Shown here: in pieces, positions 26,525 to 35,166 of the stretch
Numbering within the stretch: position 1 is the first letter of the stretch
How the letters are laid out: every line of letters begins with the position of its first letter
Assembly: GCA_019119575.1 (NCBI GenBank)
Contig: DWWT01000065.1
Span: 1 to 64,000, forward strand
Origin: Candidatus Enterocloster excrementipullorum
Lineage (GTDB): Bacteria; Bacillota; Clostridia; Lachnospirales; Lachnospiraceae
Reading direction: 5' to 3'
Length of the DNA: 64,000 bases
Notes under the pieces: generated by a model
Told to the model about the DNA's origin: nothing
Databases searched by the model: none
Seen by the model: only the letters and a program-made list of their open reading frames with translations
Made by a program: the position numbers and the translations under genes

Positions 26525-26572
26525 GATTACCCGCAGCGTACCGGGGGCAGATTACCCGCAGTGTACGGGGGG
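26525..26572 (+). repeat. 25-bp tandem duplication at the 3' end of sstT
   Basis: gattacccgcagYgtac followed by a G-run occurs at 26525-26547 and again at 26550-26572. The second copy covers the last codons and stop of the minus-strand transporter gene, so slippage here would alter its C-terminal tail. Confidence 0.55.
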
Positions 26573-27811
26573 CTTTCCGGCATAATTTTCCGGATGGAGC
26601 CTGCGGTCGCGCAGCTCTGCGATAGCAGTGTAGAGAACATCCGTGGAGGAGTTGATGCCGGTCTCGCAGGAATCCTGGATTACCCCGATGATGAATCCGA
26701 TGCCGACCACCTGCATGGAAATATCATCCGGGATTCCAAACAGGCTGCAGGCCAAGGGAATCAAAAGCAGGGAACCTCCCGCAACGCCGGAGGATCCGGC
26801 GGCGCTGATGGCCGCGACAACACACATGATCAGGGCGCTTCCCGCAGAGACCTGGACTCCCAGCGTGTGGGCGGCAGCCAGCGCCATGGTGGAAATGGTA
26901 ATGGCGGCACCGGCCATATTAATCGTCGCTCCAAGCGGGATGGAGATGGAGTAGGTATCCCTGTCCAGACCGAGCTTTTCGCAGAGCGCCATGTTCACGG
27001 GAATGTTGGCGGCAGAACTTCTGGTGAAGAAGGCGGTGATGAAGCTCTCCTTCAGGCAGATGAAAATCAGCTTGTAAGGATTCCTGCGGATAAAGAGGAA
27101 TACGATCACCGGATTGACTATAAACACAACAGCCGCCATGGTTCCCAGCAATACCAGCAGAAGGCGTCCGTATCCGAGAAGGACGGAAAGGCCCTGATGT
27201 GAGATCGTGGTAAAAATCAGCCCCATGATGCCGAAGGGGGCGCAGCTGATGACCCACTGTACGGCCATGGTGATGGCGTCCGATATATTTTCCAGGACAT
27301 TTTTGGTTTCCGGCGCCGCGCTCTTTAAGGCAATGCCGAAGATGATCGCCCATGCCAGGATTCCGATGTAGTTGGCGTTGATGATGGCGTTTAAGGGATT
27401 GTCCACCAGGTTCATCAACAGATTTGTCATAACCTCTGTCATGCCGCCCGGCGCGGCTGCATCAGAAGCGCTTACCTGCTGGGAAAGGGCCAGGGAGGTG
27501 GGAAAGAGGAAGCTGGCGGCCACCGCGCAGGCAGCTGCGGCTACGTTGCCCGCCATATAGAGGATGACAATCATTTTCATATTGGTTTTCTGGCCTTTTT
27601 CCATATGGCAGAGGGAGCTCATAACAAGAAAAAAGACCAATACGGGAGCAATCCCCCTCAGCGCGCCGATGAACAGATCGCCGAGAATGGAGATCCCGGA
27701 CGCCTGCGGAACCGCAAGGCCGAGAAGAATGCCGATGATCAATCCGCAGATAATGCGCTTGACCAAACTGATGTTGTTCCATTTTTGATAAATATTTTTT
27801 ACTGTTTGCAT
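26552..27811 (-). CDS. sstT: Serine/threonine:sodium symporter SstT
   Basis: A 419-residue membrane transporter of the dicarboxylate/amino acid:cation symporter family that imports serine and threonine with sodium. The SstT opening (YQKWNNISLVKRIICGLIIG), the serine-rich re-entrant loop FFTRSSAANIPVNMALCE (near residues 275-292), the NMAGAAITI metal/substrate motif (about 312-320) and the AAGSSGVAGGSLLLIP loop are all intact. The ribosome binding site (GAGAGG) lies farther from the ATG than usual. It is monocistronic, with no amino acid enzyme adjacent. Confidence 0.93.
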   Translation of the reverse strand: MQTVKNIYQKWNNISLVKRIICGLIIGILLGLAVPQASGISILGDLFIGALRGIAPVLVFFLVMSSLCHMEKGQKTNMKMIVILYMAGNVAAAACAVAASFLFPTSLALSQQVSASDAAAPGGMTEVMTNLLMNLVDNPLNAIINANYIGILAWAIIFGIALKSAAPETKNVLENISDAITMAVQWVISCAPFGIMGLIFTTISHQGLSVLLGYGRLLLVLLGTMAAVVFIVNPVIVFLFIRRNPYKLIFICLKESFITAFFTRSSAANIPVNMALCEKLGLDRDTYSISIPLGATINMAGAAITISTMALAAAHTLGVQVSAGSALIMCVVAAISAAGSSGVAGGSLLLIPLACSLFGIPDDISMQVVGIGFIIGVIQDSCETGINSSTDVLYTAIAELRDRRLHPENYAGKPPVHCG

Positions 27812-28079
27812 GTCTTAAAAAATTTGTATCCTCTCTTTCAGGCAGTATGTCGGTTTATGTTAGCAAATTTACGCAGAAAAGTCAAGACGTTCTGCCGAGG
27901 TACCGCCTGCCTATGCCGTGCCTATGCCGCGCATGCCGTCCGGACGGTTTCGGTGGAAAAGAAAAGAAAAAACTGGTATACTATATTCTGCGGGCAGTCC
28001 TGTTCCATAAAATGGATAGGGAGATGTATTGCCGCGCGGTAAAGGGCGGCTGGCCCGGATCAGGGAAGGAGCATCAGAG

Positions 28080-28415
28080 ATGGGAAGAGGATGGTTTGAT
28101 TTCAGGAGCGGAGCCCAGCGGGAGAGGGATTACCGGGATTTTAATGAGCGGGTATTTTCCGGGGGCCTTCCCCATAAAAGAAGAGTGAAGGAAAGGCTTA
28201 AAGAGGCCTTGAATAAAAAGGATGCAACCTATGAATTTGTGTATTATGTTGCGCTTAAGGATCTGCTGGTCCGCAGGCCCCAGACCACTTTTGAAGAGGG
28301 AATGAGCCAGGTCTGCAGCGAGATCCGGGTGATGAAACTGGACGCTGCCGCGAAAGAGGCAATCCGTACGGTTCTGGAGGAGGATATGGCAGGAAAATTT
28401 CTGCAGACGGAATAA
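28080..28415 (+). CDS. Hypothetical charged protein
   Basis: 111 residues, soluble, rich in Arg, Lys and Glu and probably all helical. The N-terminus MGRGWFDFRSGAQRERDYRDF is distinctive. GGAAGGAG at 28062-28069 supports the ATG at 28080 over an upstream in-frame codon. I recognise no family. It lies between the divergent sstT and a gene remnant, which gives no clue to function. Confidence 0.5.
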   Translation: MGRGWFDFRSGAQRERDYRDFNERVFSGGLPHKRRVKERLKEALNKKDATYEFVYYVALKDLLVRRPQTTFEEGMSQVCSEIRVMKLDAAAKEAIRTVLEEDMAGKFLQTE

Positions 28416-28432
28416 GCCGGGGAGCGTATGGG

Positions 28433-28669
28433 CTGCTGTATGCAAACGGAATAGGAGATCGGATATGCGGCGGAGCCGATGTTGTCCGGCAGCTCATGCG
28501 CCGCAATCTCATTGATATTTATCATATTTCCGTGATCCCAACGATTTTAGGAAAAGGCATACGGCTCTTTCCCGATTGCGGACAGGAAATAAAGCTGCGC
28601 CTTGCTGATGTTAAAAGCAGCAATGGAATCACGGAATTGGTTTATCAGAAAAGGGACAATTTTGAATAA
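28433..28669 (+). pseudogene. 3' fragment of a RibD-C/dihydrofolate-reductase-like gene
   Basis: An open frame without start codon or ribosome binding site encodes ICGGADVVRQLMRRNLIDIY, then HISVIPTILGKGIRLFPD and ends ITELVYQK. This is the C-terminal third of YyaP/YwjB-type proteins of the dihydrofolate reductase fold, whose normal length is about 170-180 residues. The whole N-terminal two thirds is missing. A good terminator follows immediately, as expected for a gene that once was complete. Confidence 0.75.
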
Positions 28670-28686
28670 ATAAAAAAGGTATTTTT

Positions 28687-28728
28687 GCCGGTCAGTTCCC
28701 GCAATGGACGGGAGCTGGCCGGCTTTTT
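28687..28728 (+). terminator. Terminator after the DHFR-like remnant
   Basis: GCCGG-CAG-TCCCG pairs with CGGGA-CTG-CCGGC, with small bulges, followed by TTTTT. It is a surviving terminator of the truncated gene. Confidence 0.75.
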
Positions 28729-28793
28729 CAGCCTGTTTCCGGAGACCCCATAACCGTGTATGCCAGAGCAGCCGCAAAATCAACGATTTATAT

Positions 28794-28856
28794 GTAAAGT
28801 GTACTTGACATTTCAAGGAAAAGCGGTATAATAAAAATATGTAAAGTATACTTTAC
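28794..28856 (+). promoter_or_regulatory. Promoter of XRE gene flanked by two operator copies
   Basis: TTGACA (28805-28810) and TATAAT (28827-28832) have a 16-nt spacer. Downstream of the -10 lies a perfect palindrome GTAAAGTATACTTTAC (28841-28856). A near copy, GTAAAGTGTACTT, begins at 28794 and runs into the -35. Paired sites around one promoter fit autorepression by the XRE protein encoded next. Confidence 0.75.
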
Positions 28857-28932
28857 GTGGGGAGAAATGCAAAGGCTCGCTCGTGAGATATACGCAAGGC
28901 TGCGCGGCAAAAGCAGGAACAAGGAGGGAACA

Positions 28933-29142
28933 TTGAAAAACAGGCTGGAAGAGATAAGGAAGCAGAGAGGGATCCGGCAGGAAGAGCTGGCAGAGGCCAT
29001 GAAGGTCTCCCGGCAGACCATAAGCTCTCTTGAGAACGGCAGGTATAATCCTTCCGTCATTCTTGCCATAAAGCTGGCGAGATATTTTGAAATGAAGGTT
29101 GAAGATATTTTTCTGTATGAGGAGGAGCAGGATGAAGGATAA
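28933..29142 (+). CDS. XRE-family helix-turn-helix regulator (YozG/Cro-like)
   Basis: A 69-residue one-domain DNA-binding protein: RLEEIRKQRGIRQEELAEAM, then VSRQTISSLENGRYNPS, a textbook Cro/C1 helix-turn-helix. The TTG at 28933 follows AAGGAGG (28921-28927) and gives the usual length for this family. An earlier ATG at 28867 would add an Arg-rich tail and lacks a ribosome binding site. Its gene overlaps the following membrane-protein gene by 11 nt, a common pairing in Firmicutes. It most likely represses its own operon through the palindromes at 28794-28856. Confidence 0.85.
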   Translation: MKNRLEEIRKQRGIRQEELAEAMKVSRQTISSLENGRYNPSVILAIKLARYFEMKVEDIFLYEEEQDEG

Positions 29143-29539
29143 TAAACTTTTTAAGATTTCAATTGCGGAAATTGCGGTGGGAGCGGTTTTGGAATTACTG
29201 GCGCTCGCGAAAGTCATGGGCGACAGCGATATATTGGCAGGAATGGGATCAGGAATCCTTGCAGTCGGCGCAGTGCAGATGTTTCGGGCGTTTCGCATCC
29301 AGTCGAATCCCGAATACAGAAAGCGGATGGAAACTGCGGCCAAAGATGAACGGTATGCGTTTATTTCCATGAAGGCCAAGGAGGCGGCGTTCGGCATTTA
29401 TCTGATCATCACAGCAGTGCTGTGCATCGGATGGATGCTGCTGGGAAACCAGGAGCGGGGGACGCTCGCCGGCATGTCGATCTGCCTGCTTGTGCTGCTC
29501 TACGCGGTGATGTTTCGGGTTATGGCGCGGAAATACTGA
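29132..29539 (+). CDS. Membrane protein co-transcribed with XRE regulator
   Basis: A 135-residue protein with about four membrane helices (segments near IAEIAVGAVLELLALA, AGMGSGILAVGAVQMF, FGIYLIITAVLCIGWMLLG and GMSICLLVLLYAVMFRVMA) and a charged cytoplasmic loop after the second helix (SNPEYRKRMETAAKDERYAF). GAGGAG lies just before the ATG at 29132, inside the regulator gene. The loop resembles the DUF2178/DUF3796-type membrane proteins often encoded behind small XRE regulators. The molecular role is unknown. Confidence 0.6.
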   Translation: MKDNKLFKISIAEIAVGAVLELLALAKVMGDSDILAGMGSGILAVGAVQMFRAFRIQSNPEYRKRMETAAKDERYAFISMKAKEAAFGIYLIITAVLCIGWMLLGNQERGTLAGMSICLLVLLYAVMFRVMARKY

Positions 29540-29600
29540 AAAGTGAAAAAGAACCTTAAAAATCGGTATGTTAAGTCACAGAAAGTTCACAGGAAACTTA

Positions 29601-29653
29601 TAGACGGATCCGTCTAAAAGTGCTATACTGTGGAATGTAGACGGATTCGTCTA
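29601..29653 (+). promoter_or_regulatory. TetR-type operator pair and promoter of the antiporter operon
   Basis: TAGACGGATCCGTCTA (29601-29616) is a perfect 16-bp palindrome and TAGACGGATTCGTCTA (29638-29653) is its copy with a one-base change in the centre. They bracket a TATACT -10 (29624-29629). The left copy covers the -35 region. The last gene of this operon encodes a TetR repressor, the obvious ligand. Confidence 0.8.
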
Positions 29654-29680
29654 TATTTTGCAGATAAAGGAGAGCGCGAG

Positions 29681-30919
29681 ATGGAGATTTTATCAGAGAT
29701 AGCAAGTTTGCTTGTGGCGATTGTGATTGCATTTACGGCAGGGAAGCTGATTGCGAAGCTTAGGCTTCCTTCTATCCTGGGATGGCTGATTGCCGGAATG
29801 GCCATTGGCCCCCATGCGTTGAATATTCTTGGAAATTCAGTTTTGGAAGCAGAGTGGTTTGGAATTCTGGAGAGCATTTTTGAATGTACATTTGGTTTGA
29901 TGATCGGTTCAGAGCTTATCTGGAAGCAGATGAAGAAGGCGGGCTCCCAGATTCTGGTGACGACGATTACGGAGTCTTTGGGAACATTCTTTGTGGTAAG
30001 CCTTGTATTCGGCATTATTTTCTGGTTCGCGGATGTACCGCTGTATCTGGCATTTATGTTCGGCGGGATTGCGCTGGCGACGGCGCCGGCGCCGTCCCTG
30101 TCCGTAGTCAATGACATGAAGACTTCGGGACCAGTGACCAGGACGCTGATCCCCATGGCAGCCCTGGACGATCTGGTGGGAGCCCTGGTATTCTTTATGG
30201 TAATTGCACTGGTTTCAGCACACGTTTCTGCGGCGGGGATTCCGGTGCCGGTAGTATTTTTCCTGGTATTTCTTCCGGTGCTTCTGGGGGCCGCCATCGG
30301 ATTTGTTACGGGAAAGGTGCTGCAGCATATTCCCTCTTTTAAGGGTGTTCTGGCGGTTGCGATTCTTATGCTTTTGGTGACAGCGGGGACAGGCTTTGTG
30401 ATCAACAGCATGCTTCCCGCTCCGGTTCTGAACTTCATGCTGCTGGGGCTGGCCTATTTTACAGCGATAGCGAATATGGTCACGGAAGAACAGCTGAATG
30501 GGATCATGAAAGTGATGAATCCCGTGATCGGCTTTGCTATGATTGTGGTGATTTTAAATCTGGGGGCTCCTCTGGATTATCACCTGATTTTTGGGGCAGG
30601 GATTTACACCGCGGTGTATATTATTTCCCGGGCGGTGGGAAAGTACAGCGGCGCTTACTTTGGCGCAGCCATTACCCATGCCCCCGTAACCGTAAAAAAA
30701 TATTTAGGATTTACCTTGCTGCCGCATTCCGGCGTGTCTTTGGTATTTACCGGAATCGCTGTGTCCGTGCTGTCAGGTGCTGCCCCGGAATGCGCGTCTA
30801 TCATCCAGGGAACGATTGCGGCCGCGGCAGTGATTAATGAGGTTATCGCCGTATTTATGGCTAAGAAGGGCTTTGAGTGGGCAGGAGAGCTGGGCAAAGC
30901 CAAGGAGGCGTATGCATGA
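29681..30919 (+). CDS. CPA2-type cation/proton antiporter
   Basis: A 412-residue membrane protein with about 12-13 helices of the Na+/H+ exchanger fold. The paired acidic residues in MAALDDLVGALVFF (about 151-164) match the ion-binding site of electrogenic antiporters. GWLIAGMAIGPHALNILG in helix 2 and LLPHSGVSLVF near the end are also typical. There is no C-terminal TrkA-N or cytosolic regulatory domain. AAAGGAG precedes the ATG at 29681. Co-transcription with a TetR repressor suggests induction by a chemical signal rather than constitutive ion homeostasis. Confidence 0.85.
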   Translation: MEILSEIASLLVAIVIAFTAGKLIAKLRLPSILGWLIAGMAIGPHALNILGNSVLEAEWFGILESIFECTFGLMIGSELIWKQMKKAGSQILVTTITESLGTFFVVSLVFGIIFWFADVPLYLAFMFGGIALATAPAPSLSVVNDMKTSGPVTRTLIPMAALDDLVGALVFFMVIALVSAHVSAAGIPVPVVFFLVFLPVLLGAAIGFVTGKVLQHIPSFKGVLAVAILMLLVTAGTGFVINSMLPAPVLNFMLLGLAYFTAIANMVTEEQLNGIMKVMNPVIGFAMIVVILNLGAPLDYHLIFGAGIYTAVYIISRAVGKYSGAYFGAAITHAPVTVKKYLGFTLLPHSGVSLVFTGIAVSVLSGAAPECASIIQGTIAAAAVINEVIAVFMAKKGFEWAGELGKAKEAYA

Positions 30920-31542
30920 CGCAGAAGGAGAGACAGGAGCGCAGCCGGAAAGAGATTTTCCAGGCGGCTATGGAAGAATTTGGGACGAATGATTATGACC
31001 AGGTAACGATGGAAAGCATCTGCACCCGCCATAAGATTTCCAAGGGGATGATGTACCATTATTATTCAGGGAAAGATGAGCTGTTCCTGCAGTGTGTGGA
31101 TGCGGTTTTCCGGGATCTGAAGGAATATGTGGAGCAGAAAATGCCTGCGGCAGAGCAGAAAGATGCGTTCCAGGCCATAAAAGAATTTTTCGTGCTCCGG
31201 GAATACTTTTTTGACAGCCGGCCCCGGGAAAAGAGGATCTTTGAAAATGCCATGCTCCGGACGCCGGAGCACCTGGCGGGGCGGATCCGGGACCTGCGGC
31301 GGCCGATCCGTGAGATGAACCGGGATTTTCTCAAAAAGGTAACGGAGAGCATAAAGCTGCGCCCCGGGCTGGATGAGAAAAAAGTGCTGCGGTATCTGGA
31401 GAGCATGGAGTACAGCTTCCGCTCCCTTCTGTATCAATACCAGGAGGAGCAGAAGCCGCAGGACATTCATACAATGCTGGAAGCAGCGGAAGAATTGGTG
31501 GATATGGGATTGTTCGGCGTTGTCATCCGGACGAATGACTGA
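30916..31542 (+). CDS. TetR family transcriptional regulator
   Basis: A 208-residue repressor. The N-terminal helix-turn-helix reads EIFQAAMEEFGTNDYDQVTM, then ESICTRHKISKGMMYHYYSGKDELF (residues 12-58). The C-terminal ligand domain is helical with no recognised ligand class. Its start overlaps the antiporter stop (ATGA), so the two form an operon. It very likely binds the two TAGACG palindromes around that operon's promoter. Confidence 0.9.
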   Translation: MTQKERQERSRKEIFQAAMEEFGTNDYDQVTMESICTRHKISKGMMYHYYSGKDELFLQCVDAVFRDLKEYVEQKMPAAEQKDAFQAIKEFFVLREYFFDSRPREKRIFENAMLRTPEHLAGRIRDLRRPIREMNRDFLKKVTESIKLRPGLDEKKVLRYLESMEYSFRSLLYQYQEEQKPQDIHTMLEAAEELVDMGLFGVVIRTND

Positions 31543-33310
31543 ACTGGGAATTGTAAAGGCGGGCGTAAAAACCGCCTTTTTTTAACAGTTCCGTATGCCG
31601 CCCCTGCTCCACCACGTCCCCGTGATCCAAAACCAGAATCAGGTCGGCATTCCGGATGGTGGAGAGGCGGTGGGCGATGATAAAGCTGGTGCGGTTCTCG
31701 ATGACGGTAGCCATAGCTTCCTGCAGGTGTTTCTCCAGCCGGGTATCCACGGAGGAAGTGGCTTCGTCGAGAATCAGGATCTGGGGCGCTTTGAGGATCG
31801 CCCGGGCAATGGTCAGAAGCTGTTTCTCGCCCTGTGAGATATTGCTTCCCTCCTCGTTGACAATCATATCATAGCCGCCGGGCAGAGTCTTGATAAAATG
31901 GTGAACTCCGGCCAGCTTGGCCGCGGCAATTACCTCGTCACGGCGCGCGTCCAGACGGCCGTAGCGCAGGTTGTCGTAGATGGTTCCGTTAAAGAGCCAC
32001 GTATCCTGGAGCACCATAGCCATATTTTTGCGCAGGTCCTCCCGGGTCATGTCCCGGATATCGGTGCCGTCCATCAGAATTCTGCCGCTGTCCGCATCGT
32101 AAAATCGCATGAGGAGGTTGATGATGGTGGACTTCCCGGCTCCGGTAGGACCGACAATGGCTACGGTCTGCCCGCGTTTTACCGTAAGGTTTAGGTCGCG
32201 AATGATGGGCTTCCCAGGTTCGTAGCCAAAGTATACATGCTCAAAAACAATGGTTCCCGGGGCCTCTGAGAGACGGGCGGGGACCTGCGGTTCTGCAAGC
32301 TCTTCTTCGTCCAGGATTTGGGCGATTCGGGAAAGGGCCGCAAAGGCCGCCTGGATCTGGGCAGAGAAATTGCTGACCTGGGACATGGGATCGTTGACCT
32401 GCCACACGTAGCGCACAAAGGCCTGGATCTGTCCTACCTGGATGGAGCCGTTAAGGGCCAGGAGGCAGCCGATGATAGCCACCACGCCGATTACAAGATA
32501 GGTGGACATGGATACCAAAGGCGAGATAAGGGAGGACATAAACTGCGCTTTAAAGGCATTGTCCCGCAGCTCCTCATTTACCGCCTCAAAGTCAAGGACG
32601 GCTTCCTCCTGCTTGTTGAAAAGCTGGATTTCTTTGTATCCGGTATACATTTCCGTGATGGCTCCATTTAGTTTCCCCAGGGTGTTCTGCTGGCCGAGAA
32701 AGAGTTTCTGGCTTCGGATCACAACAAACCGGGTGATGAGGACGGCCGAGGGAACGATGAGAAATACCACAGCGGCCATCAGGCGGTTGATGGAGAGCAT
32801 CATGGCGAATGCCAGGATAATCTGCAGGATACCGCTTAAAATCTGCATAAGGGTCTGCTGGAGGCCGTTTGACAAGGTGTCCAGGTCATTGGTTACCCGG
32901 CTGAGCACATCGCCGAAGGGATGGGCGTCAAAGTATTTTACGGGGAGCCGGGCAAGCTTCTTTTCCACAGCGTCCCGCAGATCATGCATGGCGCTCTGGA
33001 TAGAGCCGGTGAGGGCAAAGGCCATGACGCTCTGGGTCAGGGTTTTTAACAGGTACAGTCCCAGGAGCACAGCGATCAGGCGGCCAAGACGGTCAAACTC
33101 CACAGACGCGCCGGGGACTTTCCGCATCAGATCCCGCGCATTCTGCACCAGAAGGGTAGTTGCCATGCCCTCCACGGAAGGGGAAATGGAAAGCGTCAGG
33201 GTTGTGAGGCAGACCATGAGGACGGACAGAAAAAATCCGCCTTTATAGGGGCTTATAAAGGGAGCCAGCCGGCCGGCGGTATTTTTTAAATATCGGATTT
33301 TATGCTTCAT
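31523..33310 (-). CDS. ABC exporter half-transporter (second subunit)
   Basis: A 595-residue fusion of a six-helix membrane domain (1-320) and an ATP-binding domain. Walker A is GPTGAGKST, the signature loop NISQGEKQLL is slightly degenerate, Walker B is ILILDEATSSVD and the switch His is in IIAHRLST. With the preceding half-transporter it makes a heterodimeric multidrug- or lipid-type exporter of the BmrCD/YheIH kind. The ATG at 33310 follows GAGGAGGA and lies within the upstream gene's end (11-nt overlap). The stop overlaps the convergent TetR gene by 20 nt. The substrate is unknown. Confidence 0.92.
   Translation of the reverse strand: MKHKIRYLKNTAGRLAPFISPYKGGFFLSVLMVCLTTLTLSISPSVEGMATTLLVQNARDLMRKVPGASVEFDRLGRLIAVLLGLYLLKTLTQSVMAFALTGSIQSAMHDLRDAVEKKLARLPVKYFDAHPFGDVLSRVTNDLDTLSNGLQQTLMQILSGILQIILAFAMMLSINRLMAAVVFLIVPSAVLITRFVVIRSQKLFLGQQNTLGKLNGAITEMYTGYKEIQLFNKQEEAVLDFEAVNEELRDNAFKAQFMSSLISPLVSMSTYLVIGVVAIIGCLLALNGSIQVGQIQAFVRYVWQVNDPMSQVSNFSAQIQAAFAALSRIAQILDEEELAEPQVPARLSEAPGTIVFEHVYFGYEPGKPIIRDLNLTVKRGQTVAIVGPTGAGKSTIINLLMRFYDADSGRILMDGTDIRDMTREDLRKNMAMVLQDTWLFNGTIYDNLRYGRLDARRDEVIAAAKLAGVHHFIKTLPGGYDMIVNEEGSNISQGEKQLLTIARAILKAPQILILDEATSSVDTRLEKHLQEAMATVIENRTSFIIAHRLSTIRNADLILVLDHGDVVEQGRHTELLKKGGFYARLYNSQFSHSSG
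31557..31583 (+). terminator. Terminator of the antiporter-TetR operon, inside the convergent ABC gene
   Basis: AGGCGG (31557-31562) pairs with CCGCCT (31572-31577), followed by a run of T. It lies within the last codons of the opposite-strand ABC transporter gene, where it encodes part of KKGGFYAR, so the same bases serve both strands. Confidence 0.7.
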
Positions 33311-35075
33311 AAGATAATTCCTCCTCGGTGAGCTGGGATGCCGCGATCTCATAATACACGGGACACGTTTTTAAGAGCTGACGGTGTGTCCCCAGGCCTG
33401 CCATCTCCCCGCCCTCCAAAACCAGAATGCGGTCCGCGTCCATGATGGTGGATACGCGCTGGGCTACAATCAGGGTGACGGCATTTTTCGTCACGGACTT
33501 CAGGGCTCTGCGCAGCCGGGCATCTGTGGCAAAATCCAGGGCGGAAAAAGAATCGTCAAAGACATAAACCTGCGGATTCCCAACCAGCGCGCGGGCGATG
33601 CTTAGGCGCTGTTTCTGACCTCCGGAGAAATTGCTTCCCCCCTCTGTAATCATGGCATCCAGGCCGCCCTTCTGCTCCATGACAAAATCATAGCCCTGGG
33701 CTGTTTTGAGGGCCTCACAGAGTTCCTCATCCGAGGCCTGGGGATTGGCAAAGGACAAATTCCTGCGGATGGTTCCGGAAAAAAGATTGGCCTTCTGGGG
33801 AATGAAGCCAATGCGCCGGCGCAGCTCTTTTAACGGGTATGTTTTCAAATCCCGGCTATTTAACAGGATGCGTCCTTCCGATACATCGTAAAAGCGGGGA
33901 ATCAGGCCGACGAGAGTGGACTTGCCGGATCCCGTGCTGCCGATCACAGCTACTGTTTCCCCGGCACGGGCCTCAAAGGAAATGTCGCGGATGACGGCTT
34001 CCTCCCCGTCAGGGTAGGCAAAGGTTACGTGGTCAAAGACGAGGGAGGGCGCGGCTTCACGGGAACCGCCGGACAGCCCGGCCATTTCGGGGCCAGGGAC
34101 AGAGCCGCTGTGTTCAGCCCCGTCCTTTACGATGCTCTGGGTATTCAGAACCTCCTCAATCCGGCGCGCGGAGACAGCGGCCTTGGGATACATAACCAAG
34201 ACCGTGCAGAAGAGCATGGTGGAGAACATGGCGTGGAACACATAGTCCTGGAAGGCTACCAGATCGCCTACCTGGAGCGTGCCTGCCTCTATCATGAAAC
34301 CCGCAAGCCAGAAGATAACCAGTATGGCCAGGTTCATCAAAAAGAAAAAGACAGGCTGGGTGAGCATCATCAGGCGGAAAACGCGCTTGGAGTATCCCGC
34401 ATAGTCCTGGTTTGCCTTGGAGAAACGTGCCTGTTCGTAGGCATCATTGCCGAAGGAACGGATCACCCGGACACCCATGAGATTTTCTTTTGAAATGCGG
34501 TTGAGCTCGTCCAGCCGCTCCTGCTGGCGGATGGACAGGGGCCTGGCCGCCCGGGTCACGCCCAGCACGCCCAGAAGGATCATGGGCAGAGTGGCCAGGA
34601 TAACCAGGGACAGGGGGATGGATGTAGTAAAAGTCAAAGAAAAGCTGAACAGAATCATGAGGGGCGTCACCATAGCGGTGCGCAGCAGGACATTTACAAA
34701 CATCTGAACCTGGAAGGCGTCATTGCCTGTGCGCACGATCAGAGAGGAGACGCCGAATTGATTCATCTCGCTGGGAGAAAAGCTCTGAACCCGGCGGAAT
34801 ACGTCATTTCGTATATCCCTGGTAACCGCAGTAGAAATTTTTGCGCCGCACCAGCCCAGAAGAATGCTTCCCAGAGCTCCGGCGGCGGCCACTGCGAGAA
34901 GAACAGCGCCCATGGAGCAGATGTAGCCTCTGTCTCCCGTCATGATTCCGTTGTTGATCATGCGGGCAATGAGCGTGGGAATTCCCAACTCCACAAGAGC
35001 AAAGCTGCATACCCCCAGCAGATTTAATAACAGATACCGTTTGTAGGCCTTCATGTAGTGAAATATCAGTCTCAT
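33300..35075 (-). CDS. ABC exporter half-transporter (first subunit)
   Basis: A 591-residue membrane-plus-ATPase half-transporter. The membrane domain starts MRLIFHYMKAYKRYLLLN. The nucleotide-binding domain has Walker A GSTGSGKST, a consensus signature FSGGQKQRLS, and VYVFDDSFSALD where the residue after Walker B is Asp-Ser rather than the catalytic Glu. Heterodimeric exporters commonly have one such degenerate site, and the partner gene downstream supplies the DEATS version. GGGAGGG precedes the ATG at 35075. The pair is translationally coupled. Confidence 0.92.
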   Translation of the reverse strand: MRLIFHYMKAYKRYLLLNLLGVCSFALVELGIPTLIARMINNGIMTGDRGYICSMGAVLLAVAAAGALGSILLGWCGAKISTAVTRDIRNDVFRRVQSFSPSEMNQFGVSSLIVRTGNDAFQVQMFVNVLLRTAMVTPLMILFSFSLTFTTSIPLSLVILATLPMILLGVLGVTRAARPLSIRQQERLDELNRISKENLMGVRVIRSFGNDAYEQARFSKANQDYAGYSKRVFRLMMLTQPVFFFLMNLAILVIFWLAGFMIEAGTLQVGDLVAFQDYVFHAMFSTMLFCTVLVMYPKAAVSARRIEEVLNTQSIVKDGAEHSGSVPGPEMAGLSGGSREAAPSLVFDHVTFAYPDGEEAVIRDISFEARAGETVAVIGSTGSGKSTLVGLIPRFYDVSEGRILLNSRDLKTYPLKELRRRIGFIPQKANLFSGTIRRNLSFANPQASDEELCEALKTAQGYDFVMEQKGGLDAMITEGGSNFSGGQKQRLSIARALVGNPQVYVFDDSFSALDFATDARLRRALKSVTKNAVTLIVAQRVSTIMDADRILVLEGGEMAGLGTHRQLLKTCPVYYEIAASQLTEEELSYEA

Positions 35076-35166
35076 AGAACCCTCCCTAAAAAGTATAGAC
35101 AGAGTATCACAGATTGGACGGATTGGCAAGGGGGAGGAGGATTCCGTGAAGGTTTTCGGCAGTGTT

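Noticed and set aside
26450..27202. 250-codon plus-strand frame opposite sstT
   Set aside because: Gly/Asp/Arg-rich antisense of a membrane protein gene; no motifs.
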